DNA of 64,000 bases from Apostichopus japonicus (Eukaryota > Echinodermata > Holothuroidea > Aspidochirotida > Stichopodidae). The notes under the pieces were generated by a model. The model had not been told where the DNA came from. It saw only the letters and a list, made by a program, of their open reading frames with translations, and made no database searches. Shown here one piece after another: positions 43,564 to 55,300 of this stretch. Each line of letters begins with the position of its first letter. Position 1 is the first letter of the stretch. Location of the stretch: assembly GCF_037975245.1 (NCBI RefSeq), contig NC_092578.1, positions 3,972,001 through 4,036,000 of the forward strand, written 5' to 3'. The translations under genes were made by a program, and so were the position numbers.

Positions 43564-46500
43564 ACGGCAAGGTATATATCACTTCGCCGGATGAGCTTAG
43601 AGCATGATAAAGGCCTGGCTAAGAGAAACCATGAAAGCGGAGAACTAAATATAGGTAAATGTCCAGGGGAGGATTGGAAACTAAATCAGTAATCTTGATC
43701 AGTAATCCAATCGGTCATAAAGTATATTGTTACATAGACGGTGTATTATATATTTGTATTATATCATGGTATATGTTGATATTTTTCTCTCTTCATATTG
43801 TGTTACCATATTATAGCGTATACTTGGTGAATCTGGTGGTAAAATGCACGAAATATTGTAGACAAAATAATGTCATTATTTGCAATATTTCATATACAAT
43901 AGAGAGCATACACCTTATATCTTTTTTTGAGGTCAATACACGACAAGACGTACAAGGTGTAATGAAAGCAAAAACAAAAATAACGAAAGCAAAATATAGG
44001 TATTAATAAAATATCAAGGTAATACCACAGCAATTCTAAATATAAAGATGTTTTTTACGAAACTTATCAAAGGGTAAATGAGTTTAAACACAATCAACTT
44101 TTTTCTTTTATTATAATCTGTACAAACGGAAAAGGGAAATAACATTTAGGAAACTAAAATGTTCGTAAGCAACTTCTAGATTACATGCTCCCCTAATAAA
44201 ATGTTGAACAACAACAAAACAAGAAGGAATACCTATTGTTAGACAACACTTCATATTTTATTACAGGTTACTATAAATAGAACAAGGTTGACCCAAGCGG
44301 ACAATTGAACCAACCTAGGTTATAACCCATAAATATGTTACGTAATTTATGTAAATCTGAAACGGTATAGATCTATATAATCTATATAGGTGTAGGGTTC
44401 AGTTGGAGGTTAAAAGGGTGGGGGAGGGGGAGGGGGGAGAAGAGAATGAGTTAGTTCAGCATGGGAAAGGTGACTCGGAAAGCATATATAATGAAAATGA
44501 CTACCGTTGTGTTTGGTGGTTGCGGACATGAAACGCTATGGTGAAAAGTCGACAATGCATGAGATGGTTTACACAAGCAGTCACCTGAAGATGGATTTAC
44601 CCTACCCCCTGCCCCCCCCCCCCTCCCCGCCACCAATGTTCACAATCCACAACCTCATACACATACGTACACATTTCGCACCGAAGAAATCGACGTTAAC
44701 GAGCCGGACATCTACTTTAAATAAAATAAATGAAAACCTGACTGTGTAAATATTCTTCTTTGTCGAGGTTTTGATGTTTACAAGTTGAAATTTCGATATA
44801 AAAAAAGTTCGGTCGAAAAAGTAAGGTAAGTGCAAAGTTTCCAAGAAACATTAAATCACGACTCTTGCCCTAGCCAATAGATCAAAATCTTGCGGTAACA
44901 TCTACGAGTGCTTTTACACTAGAAGCGGATTTGATCTCTTGATGTTATGCATATTAGGAGATCGCATTACCAGTGAAATATAACATGCCTTGATCCGGGC
45001 GCATTTACACTTAGGTCGTAGGCAGATCCCCCCTGTGAACCGCGAGTGCTTCTAATGCTAGTTTCAACTTAAAGTAAACTCAAGTGTCAACCTTTCCACT
45101 TTCCAAAATTCTCGTTAACGGAGGTATTTCCGAACGACTCATAAGTTGAAGATGATGAACCTGGATAAACCTGTAGCAACCAATTGTATACATAACATCT
45201 TTATGTTGCATTGGTTTCCTTCCTCTTTAGAGACGGTTATTATTTTTATTGGCTATTAAAGACCGAGGAAGTTTAACCTCAAATGATGTCATTCATATAT
45301 GAAAGGTTTATCTTCAAAAGGGACACCTTTCGCTTACTAAGGACTTCAAACGCAAAACTTAACCTATTATATCAGTTCAAGTGTATGTGAAAGTTATATC
45401 AACAACAGTGAGTCTGAACAGAATTTTAAAAAAACAAGCACTCTCTTTGGTGTCTTTCTTCTTAGATAGAACGAAAGGAAAATGTTCCCTGGAAGTCGCA
45501 TACACAAGATATACTGTTATTACAGCACAGTGTATGTAATTATTAATTGACTAAAACAATGTCAAGGTCAACTGCAGTGCTGCCCCCAACTACGCTAGAA
45601 TGTCACATGATCTGGGTCACTCGGGTCGAACTAAGTTCAACACTTATCATAAGGTGATTCAGAGAAAGAGAGAGAGAGGGGGCCCAGCACCCCTCCCCCC
45701 CCCTCCTTCTGAAATTTATTTCTGGTATGAAACATTAAGCTGCAAACATAATTTTGCTCAAAACAGGGCAAAACGTTGCAACATTTATCACGGTTCGCTT
45801 GGGGGGGGGGGGGGTATACGTTATAATACGTCACGCCGATGTTGTCTTGTGCACCGCTTTTGCTGTAGAAAGTTCTGTATCTACTATATTATGGGGAGCC
45901 TTAATCACCCACCCTCAGAATCAAACCGAGGGGTCACGCCGCCCGCCTCCCCCCACCCCACTGGGCAGACAGAATATTCACGGTACAATCATATGTGTAA
46001 TATGTATGTGCGGTACAACCTAAACTACCGAAATTTCTTCAGCATTCAAAAGTGGGAAATATTCAACCATTTTGCATCTAATTACCCTCCAGTTTACCAA
46101 AATTTCTCAATTCCTCCCTTTAAACCCCACCCTCCTCGACAATATAATATCTTACCCCACCCTACCCCAAGTAATAAACAGTGGTTGCGCAGGTCTCAGG
46201 TCTTCTCCTCCGAGAAAACATGAGACCGCCATCGCTCATTATTTTGACCGTCACCATGTTATAGCCGTTTTCCTCGCCTACAAGTTTTCATTACCTAAGT
46301 TAGTCACTTCTCAGTGTGTCTGAGAATAATATCACAAGGCAAGACCATCCAGGAGAAACTCGTATACTTTTGCAAAGTTTTTAGCAATTTTAGAATGCTG
46401 GAATTTGGGATCAATACTGATGACTACTATACATCGATGTGATATTGTAGAATATAATTTCAGTTAATACGAAAAAAAAGAAAAAAAATGTGACAAAAAT

Positions 46501-47560
46501 TGCCCTCCGACAACGGCCCTATATGAAGAAAAAAAAAATTAATGGAAACATCTAACCATAAATCAACTTCCTTGTCTTAACTCATTCTTATAGACACAGT
46601 GACACAGCAAAGTTCAGGCTAAATGGACGGCCGGTAAAGTAGGTAAACTATTTCATGTAATGTGATCTACCTGTCCTGCTTTAACACCAGGCATCTATGA
46701 ACTTTTGTTTGAACTGTTCTTTTTTCTTCAATTATATGTCCTAATTTTAAGTTCCCCACATACTGCAACAGGATGTGGTGGAGTTTTCCGATCAAGTTGC
46801 AATTTCCATGTTCTTTGTATCACTTCCTCATATGGAATTCGAGGTCACCATTATATATATAGGCATTTATAAAATAAATGTGACCATGATACAAAACAAT
46901 GACGTAATTATAATTTATATGGATTATCATGAAACAGCAAAATTAAGCAGGCAACATAAGCACCGACCCCATTTGTCTAATCAAGCCATAACCTGCTCAT
47001 TTCCAGAGCATATTTAAAAAACAGAATATTCCGAAAACCGAAATAGCTAACTGTGCTATAGAAGCATTACTATAGCTCTAACATTGTTTTACTTTCTACT
47101 GATAGCTAGCTATGCCATAAATTGAGACTTTATATTCCTGCCTTAGGCAATCGTCTACCATAAATATCACTCATGGCAACGGAATATCAAAGAGGGCTGG
47201 CTAATAATAATTTATGCATAACCACTAAAGGTATGTGCCAGTTTGATAAAAATACGTATAGGGAACTTGGCAGTCACCCAGAAGATGATCCGAGTTGTTT
47301 CCTTGTCTGTAATATCTGTAGATTCATGTCCCAATAACCCCACTCATTAAGGAGGGATAAGGGTCATGTTATTCATTCCATAGACAAGCGATATATTATT
47401 TGCTGGCAGAGGGAATGTACTTGTAACACGGGAAGTATCAATTGGAAGGAAAAAAATGAAGAAATTATTAACCATACTATTTAATGTTTATCTCAGCATT
47501 TTGTCTCCCTATTATTTATTAATTAATTTTATTAATTACCAATAGATTATTTTTACAATG
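43564..47560. other. Non-coding or intronic stretch
   Basis: AT-rich, with G- and C-runs near 44420, 44620, 45690 and 45805 that resemble the subterminal tracts of the hAT-type MITEs, but without readable ends. A family Y fragment lies at 46370-46430. If the 49508 exon belongs to the upstream gene, this is its intron. Confidence 0.45.
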
Positions 47561-47569
47561 AACCAGATG

Positions 47570-47870
47570 GGAGACGCTTTGTGCACTGTTTTTAAAACAG
47601 CAAGAGGAAACTTTCATTCCCTTATTTTGGGATTGCCCAGCAGTTTCAAATTTTATCTTAGATGTGGAACAGAGAGTTCTTGGTCAGCAGTTTTCCTTAC
47701 ATAAACAGAAGCTTTTATTCGGTTATAACTAAATTTATACAAAAACACACCTATAATTTTCTCATTTTCAATCTGAACTATTATATATACAGAAAAAAAG
47801 AATGGCGGAAAAGTATCCAAATTGCCCTGAATTTTAAATCATTTAAATTTGTTATTACAAGTTGAAAATC
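47570..47870 (+). mobile_element. LINE ORF2 C-terminal fragment
   Basis: Translation shows TLCTVFKTAREETFIPLFWD followed by CPAV, the Cys-rich end of LINE ORF2 proteins (usual form C-x2-C...ET-x2-HLFW-x-C), here with Phe for the second Cys and Pro for His. FSLHKQKLLFGYN and, in another frame, NYYIYRKKEWRKSIQIAL follow, typical of the last part of ORF2. One frame change and an in-frame stop show it is dead. The upstream RT and endonuclease are absent, a usual 5' truncation. Confidence 0.75.
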
Positions 47871-48087
47871 GTCTCACCTTAGAAAGCACTAATCATCTGA
47901 TTAAGTAAGATCACTCGATAACTTTGTAAGAATGCTTTCTGACCAGTAGTTGCTCTAAGCAGCTCACACTAATCGCCTTTCGCTGATTTTAAATCTTATA
48001 GTAATTATATCGCTGACAACCGCATTTTACATTCAGTGTATCCTGTACTTTATACCTTTCTTGAGAGTTATACAATAAATGATGGAG

Positions 48088-48088
48088 A

Positions 48089-48137
<49 letters not shown>

Positions 48138-48202
48138 TTGTTATTAATAAATATATAAATTTATTTAGTTAGCTGGATATATATATATATATATATATAT
48201 TT
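48088..48202. repeat. Paired (TA)n microsatellites
   Basis: TA runs at about 48091-48133 and 48178-48200 with AT-rich sequence between. They lie shortly after the LINE fragment and may have grown from its tail. Confidence 0.9.
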
Positions 48203-48404
48203 TTGTGTTTGTATTATTTGTTTGACTTTATTAGTAATGTAATTATAGTAATTTATAGAAGAGAAGTAAGCTACTCGAACTACAAATAATCTATTTATCA
48301 TGTGCTACCATTTTTCGATGTAGAAACAGAGTTCTCTTTTACTGTGGTATGGAATTAGCTCACTGAGTCTTATTTCAGTGACAGAATTATGGGATGCGAG
48401 AGTT

Positions 48405-48602
48405 TTAAAGGATTATTCCGGTGGCTGAAGATGTTTCCTAAATGAAAAATGCTGGAAAATTTTCTGTATCTTTAGGTCTAGTTCAAATAACATCTTCACA
48501 GCAGTTTGTCTGGTGAAGATATGAATTTTTCAAATTTTGTGAAAGAATCTGGCAAAATCAAAGTGAATAATGCTTTAATTTTCTTTTCAATATTTAACTC
48601 AC
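48405..48602. repeat. Dispersed repeat family X, copy 3
   Basis: Ordered matches with the copies at 12125 and 41455: CCGGTGGCTGAAGATG, GTTTGTCTGGTGAAGA, GAATCTGGCAAAATCA and AATATTTAACTCACT. This copy has the clearest 5' part of the three. Confidence 0.6.
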
Positions 48603-49507
48603 TGTTCACAGAGAAATTTTTTTATATTTCTACACAAAATGTTGCATTTTGATTAACTTTTAAAATACAGAGTAACATTGATGGCTACTTAAACGTTCCA
48701 AGGGTATCACGTTTCAAGGATGATGATCAACAAAATATTTGGCAATATCTGTCCAGATATCACAGAACACCTATACTGTGCAATTCATTTCATGGAAGAA
48801 TCCAGGGTCTTTCTTCTGTCAAAATAGCTTTTGCTCCCAATAAAGCGATTTATAAACAAGATGGGGTTTTTACCTGACAGTGTGGAAATATTTTTCTCTG
48901 TAAGATACTTGTTTCAATATCTGCCATGAGAATATCCCTTTAAATGATGCAGAGGATTAAGATATGGTTTACTCACTCAACACCCACTCCAACTGCAACA
49001 TTTCATGCATGTTCCTAAATGGCACTCACAAAAGTCTTCCCCATATCACACTACCAAAACAAAATTATAATAAATTAATAGGTCTCCCCTGGAAAGCAGT
49101 GCTTCTGCACTGAGCAGGACTACCCTCATTAAAGTTGACAATAATAAAAAATAATAATCATCATAAAAATAATCATAACAAAAGTTTAAAAATGGCACCT
49201 TATAGTTTTCATTTGTTTGAACTTATTACTGTTCAAAATAACAGATAAGAGGTTTTTATTTACAACCTATAGGAATAAGAAACATGTTAATATATTCAAA
49301 GTATGCATGAGAAATCTTTTACAAATTTATGTTGGTTTAAAACATTAAAGGAAAGCTGATGCAAGTTAACAACATATGATTAGAGTTACCATTTATATTC
49401 CTTATTAGGAGTCAAATCACTCTTTTTTTTATCATCATAAACCTGTTACCAATTAACCTATTCAAAATGAATTTTATAAAAGTAATTATGTTCCTTTTTC
49501 CTTATAG

Positions 49508-49732
49508 AGTCAACAGGGAGGGCATTGTTAATGGAGATATCGACAAAAATGGGTGATTATCGTCCGAGAGTTGCTCGGCAAACAATTGCAAGAATAGATC
49601 TGAAAGGGGAACAATTTACTTGTGGAAGACTCGAAACTTTACGGCATTTTTGTTTTATCTTATCTAACAATGTGTTGTTCTTATCCAAAGCTTATCATTA
49701 ATGTTAGAAGTTTCTGTGTTACTCTTAATAAA
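49508..49732 (+). CDS. Candidate terminal exon with poly(A) signal
   Basis: A strong acceptor (TTCCTTTTTCCTTATAG) is followed by 63 open codons in phase 1 to a TAA at 49699-49701, and AATAAA lies at 49727-49732, 25 bp further. The peptide is MEISTKMGDYRPRVARQTIA then RIDLKGEQF. The phase fits a second possible donor of the exon starting at 41967 (TATG|GTAATA after 42242), so this could be the real last exon of the unrecognised 36.8 kb gene instead of 43354-43563. It could also belong to an unseen gene or be chance. Confidence 0.35.
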
Positions 49733-49997
49733 AGAAACTCTTTTTTGAGGAAACAGTGAAAACTAGGTGTGGTTATAATATGGTCACAAAATGAAAGTTA
49801 ATCGGCAAGTGATTAATAAATTCATGGCATTCCTTTCTATCCATCTGATATTTCCTCGTCCAGACATTTTTTCAAAGTGTATTAGTTTATAGTCACATGT
49901 AAAAGCAAACAGCAAATTGAAGATTTGCAAAATGTGTCTATGTTGTCTCCGTCTATTCGCAATTAATGATTAGTCAGCTAATGACCTACATTACGGT

Positions 49998-50383
49998 CAT
50001 AGTCATAGGAGGCGGGGGGGTGGGGAGGGCTGCAGCCCCCCCAACCAAATATTTTTGTGAAAACTCATGCCATATGCTGAGAATTTTCGGGCACCTACTG
50101 AAAGAAAAATAATTTGCAATGTGTTTTTCAATGGTTAAACTTATATTATTATTATCATTATTATTTTAACAATTTCCCCAATTATTATATCCAATGTGGA
50201 AGGGTAATAACACGGAAAATGATTGTATGTTATTGGCATGCGATGTAATAATCAATGCATGCCTTTATGATATGCACATTAACATGATGAACTCACGCGT
50301 AGCGCACAAAAAATTGTGGTCATATTTTTCGGGCAAGTCGTTTCAGGCCCCCCCCCCAATCAAATTGGGCTCCTACGTCTATG
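49998..50383. mobile_element. hAT-type MITE, 386 bp, 8 bp target duplication
   Basis: The left end CATAGTCATAGGAGGC and the inverted right end CATAGACGTAGGAGCC match at 13 of 16 bases. ATTACGGT (49990-49997) and ATTACAGT (50384-50391) flank it, 7 of 8 identical. G-run at the left and C-run at the right as in the other hAT-type copies. Non-coding. Confidence 0.85.
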
Positions 50384-50391
50384 ATTACAGT

Positions 50392-52390
50392 AAAGAGCTT
50401 CTTCCAAATATTTATCAAAAGTAACTAAACATAACTCCCATTCTTTTTTTTTCTTTTTTTTAAGTTTAACTATATTAATCATGTTTTTTGTTTATTAGCC
50501 TATGTTAACCATTTTCATAGGCAGAGATGCGACGTCAACCACCTAAACATTGCCGATCTTTGACTTTTGATAAGATTAATCAGAAGAATAACAAACTTAT
50601 TACTTGGTTCATTTTCAGTCAACCAGAAGTGATGCAAAAGACAAAAGATAAAGCAACATATTAAAAATACCCTCAACACACCTTGTTGGAATTGCTGAAT
50701 TCTTACAAAACTCAGAAGAAATGAAACTATTATTTAGCTCACTTGCGGTTTAAGCGAAAACAAAACAACGACCTTCAAAACAAAGCATTACCTGTAGCGT
50801 TACCTTCCTACCGATGAATATTAATGCCACACATCAACAAGTTTAGAAGTTTTGATGACAAAGCAGTTCAAAGTACTCACAGGGATTTGCTTGTAAAATC
50901 TGCAATGAAGTGAAATTTGATTGAGATTATATCCAATGTCCAACACTATACAAACATAACTTCAGCTACATCACTATGCAACTGTAATTTAACATCATTA
51001 ATCTTAAGCTCAACCGAATAGACTTTGTCAGATCTGTGAGTATTCGTCAATAAGTAACCTAGCTCATGACTGGGAGGTTAACTTTTCATTATAACAAGGA
51101 AGTATTATTATTCAGTCTGTACATATTGTTGGGGGAAATGAAAAAATTTCACCTGATCACACATAATTAATGTTACTGGCAGTAATCACTACTGAGATAA
51201 GAGTCAACATGGCAACAGAGTATTGAAACCTTATACCATGTGACACAAAACAAATTCAATCCGACCTTGATTTTTGAACAGCTAAAAGGTTTCATGTGTT
51301 GAGTGACGAGTGCAATTTTTTTTTTTAACCTCAATTGCATTGTGGGAAATGCTTAGTTACAAGGACAAGCAGATTTTTACATGGAAAAAGGTTAAATGAC
51401 CTCAGTATTGCCCCAAAAATATGCTAGAAAGTCTGAAAATGGTCACCAATGCTCAAATTTAAAGACACATTTTAATTTTGCTATAAAAGTATATTTATCA
51501 ACAATCCTTGGTGGCTGGGAGATATTTAGATGTTTAGAACCTTCAGGAAAAGTACTGTGATTTAACATTTTCCAGCACTTTTACTGCTTAACAGTTGGGG
51601 CCAAATACTGATGACCGACAATTCTATTTTTGGTTCTAGATATTCTTTGCTAGATCAGATTAGGCCAAAAAGGGGGACACTTGTCATACCTAGCTATTAC
51701 ATAGATCTGGGCAAATATTTCCATCTGTCAAATTACCATTTATTTTTCCAGTTTCTTTAAAATGCAACTCAAGCTTATATGATAAAGATACTCTTTCAAC
51801 TTTATATATATATATTGTGAAACATTGAATGCCAAGATGTTTAACATTGAGCAAAGCATCACTACTGCCTATTAAAAGTTCCCCCACCTTGTTTTACTCG
51901 TGAACATTTGCTAGACACAGTAATTTCATATATCAAATAGGTTTGGTCCATTCCAAGTACTTAAGATCAATCAATGTTTAACATACCAAGATACACTTAT
52001 CGTTATGACAAAGCAACCCCACAGCTTTCCAAAATGGCTTTGAAAAACAGTTCACAAGTTCTTTCCTCGGATTTCTGTTACTTATTTTCTTATAGTTTTA
52101 CAAAAGCCTGCTCTTTGTAAAGGTTACATATTTGTATATTCTCCCTTGGTATTCCAAAGAGAGATGTGACCATGTGACTACACTGAGCACAGGCCACTTT
52201 TCCATTGTGAGTAATTGCTAGAGGCATATGCTACCTGGAATAATTTTGTTACATCTTTCCAAATGGGCTTTGAAGAACAGTTTACATGCTCGTTCTTTTA
52301 ACTTTCTGTTTGGCAAGTTTTTAAACAAGGAAGTCACAGCTCAATGTGAGGTAATATTGTTCCTCTTGTCAGGAAGTATTCCATTCCTGT
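50392..52390. other. 3' flank of OXNAD1, no gene seen
   Basis: AT-rich unique DNA. It holds family Y copy 2 (51402-51615) and a local direct duplication: TTTCCAAA(A/T)(T/G)GGCTTTGAA(A/G)AACAG at about 52025 and 52256. The OXNAD1 3' UTR should lie just left of 52391, but no poly(A) signal close by is obvious. Confidence 0.45.
51402..51615. repeat. Dispersed repeat family Y, copy 2
   Basis: Matches 24303-24515 in the same orientation through AAATATGCTAGAAA, ATGGTCACCAATGCTCA and CCAAATACTGATGAC, with an unaligned AT-rich middle. Confidence 0.6.
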
Positions 52391-55300
52391 CTACCACCAT
52401 TTTTCAGTTAGAATGTTTTCCTTTGGAATTCCTTGTTTCTGTAAGATCTCTTCAAATGAGTCAATCATGGGAGGGGGTCCACACACCATACAGAGCAAAG
52501 AATTGTGATTCAGCCTCGTTATAGACGAACGTAAGTCATCCTCTGATATCCTGCGTTCTGTTAAAAAATTAAGCAAATGAATTAAGTTTTTACTACGACC
52601 GTTTTATATACTTATAAGCAGGGCAGAGATCCAGATGGGTGTGGGGTGTACACAGAATTTTTTTTTATAATAAAATTACTTATTAGCACAATCTTGCATG
52701 TAGACCCTAATCATAGACCTACCTGTAAATTAATAGCCCAAATATATGTCCATCTAATATTTTTACTTTATCTGAAGTTTGAAGCCCTCAACCCACTATC
52801 TCAGAGCCACACACCCTCCATTAGAAAGTCCTATACTAGCCCTTGACAGTAAAACTTCTTGGCAACTGAGTGGGATTTGCATTGTGTATTCTTTGAGCAT
52901 TTTCTTACACACTACAGGTTCAAGACCTACATAAAAAAAAAATAGGTCGCCAAAGTTTTTACAGTGGGTCACAAGCTGGGTAGCAGAAAGTAAACATTTT
53001 GATTGGTAAACTATGTTTCCAAATATTGGATGGTCAAGTTACTCCCTGTCACATGGTCATTTGTTTCCCAAATTTGGTAAAGGTGTGTGCGGGTTGCTGT
53101 TGTTTACTAACTTTCAGTCGATATGCAACAAAACCGATGAAAAGGATATATTCTAGTAGCAGACAATGTGTCAATTATATGGGAAGGACAAATTAATCCA
53201 CACTATCAGTTGAAAACCTCATCTGAATAATTTGTCCCTAACTCGAGATATGGTGGATTTAATGTAACCTATTTTGACTGGCTTAGAAACCGTTGATTTG
53301 TCCAGGAGTGGATCACGGTCGGTGGTCTGTGATGTCACCACGGTAGCTGTTCTTCAAAATCTTTGCTTTCCTATTATAATCTTCCTGTTGATAAATATCC
53401 TTGAAATGTGCTACCACTAAGAACATTTGCTTTATACTGTAGCTCGTCAATGTTCTCTGTATTTAGAATTTAATCCAATGCAACCTTTTGTAGAAATATT
53501 ATATTCCTCTGTGGATGAGTGACATAAATATAACACAGAAAAAAATATATAAAAAAATCAGCTGAATTTCTATGATAACATCCATTCAATCCGATGTTAC
53601 CAGATGCATTCACACAATAACATCAAATTTTTGAAAAGTTTGTATATTCGCAATTCCAAAATACAGTACAGTGATTTTGACCACAGGAAGCAGAAGTTTA
53701 CTAAGTAAACAACTTCAGTCACTAGTAGATCCCTTTAATATGCAGTTCAATCATTGTACCCCAAGGAAGTATGCATTAGATCATTTAGTCTGGGGGGGGG
53801 GTTCAAGAATTGTCATAAAGAAATATGGTTCATGTTCCTTTTTTGAAAGACTACTTTGGACATGTTTCCTTCAGGATAGATTTAGTTGAGAGTTAAATCA
53901 CAGCGTACGAGGACATTCTTTTATCTCTTGAGCCTGGCTCAACTATTGTATTTGATGTAAGGTTTCATTCAAAAATAGATCATTTCTTACCTATGACATT
54001 TTCAGTTTTCTTTAGTTCTTGAATGCTGCCATCTTTCCCCCTGGTGATAAAATACTTGGATGATATTTCATTGGGATGTTGTTTGACCATTTCTGATATG
54101 GATTCCTAAAAGGATATAAACAGCAGAGTATTACAGTTATGTTAAATACAATGGCAACAGATAGTGTGTAACAACCAACGATAATGGCAGCAAATAACAT
54201 TAAGTGTCTTAGAATTTATCCTAATTGTTCGACAACAAACTATTACCTATATCAATAAACAACAAACTATTACAATTATGTTAAATACCATGGTAACAGA
54301 TATTGTGTAGCAACCATCGATGATGGCGCCAAATAACATTAAGTGTCTTAGAATTTATCCAAATATTTTCTGTCTGAAAGAAATAACAGCAAGAATAAGA
54401 AATAAAAAAGTAAGTAAGTCATCTAATTCTCAAATCATTGCATACAGGTTTACATTTCTGTGAAAACTTTGCTATGCACTGGTACCACAGTTTCTGTTTA
54501 ATGCACTTTCACTATATAAATATTTGACATACTGAATAATCATATGATATAGCAAACTCAATTTAAGCAAACAGGTTAATGTTGCTAATCCTTGTTGCTA
54601 ATCCATAAAACTTGACAGGGGATTAGTAGTGGGTGTAGGATCAAGATGGGACTGAACATACCTTTTTTATTAAACATTAAGATAAACCTGGTCAGCTTTA
54701 ATAACCATGTTCCTTTCCGCCATTTCACATTACTTGAGCAATGTTTTACATGATGAAGTATATGGATAGCTCTCTTGAATGGCATTATTAGTCAGTTAAT
54801 GGCTTCTAAATTTAACAGTAACACTGTCTTCAGTCCCAAATCGCATATGCAAAATAGGTTAGTCTAGCTAACTTTTCATAGAAAGTGAGGTATTAGTTTA
54901 TGCTACGCTTTGATATTTGTTGGGAATAGTGACAGACTTTTTGAAGATATTTTGCATCATAATTCAGAATAGATTCTGTTCAAGCTATTTACTGGACAGA
55001 GAAGTTACGTTGTTTTTAATGATAACTATGCTGTGAAATTATGGTCCTACAAAGAAAAAACTATACTTTATAATCATAAAATTATTTATCTGTCTTACCC
55101 TGAAAATAAGTTCATTTGGTACTGAGGCACTGTATAGCAATTCGGTTACACCTGGTTTATAGACACCATTGACATTCTTGCATTGACGATGAAAACCACA
55201 GACTCGGTTTAAGACAGAGAAAATTGGATTGATGCCAATCCCCCCTGCAATTAATAGTAGATTCCAAGATGGACTGTCTGACTGAGGATCATACAGCAAT

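Noticed and set aside
45600-46223. 207-codon plus-strand frame
   Set aside because: Low-complexity Pro/Gly from C and G runs, overlapping frames in the same strand, no splice or domain support.
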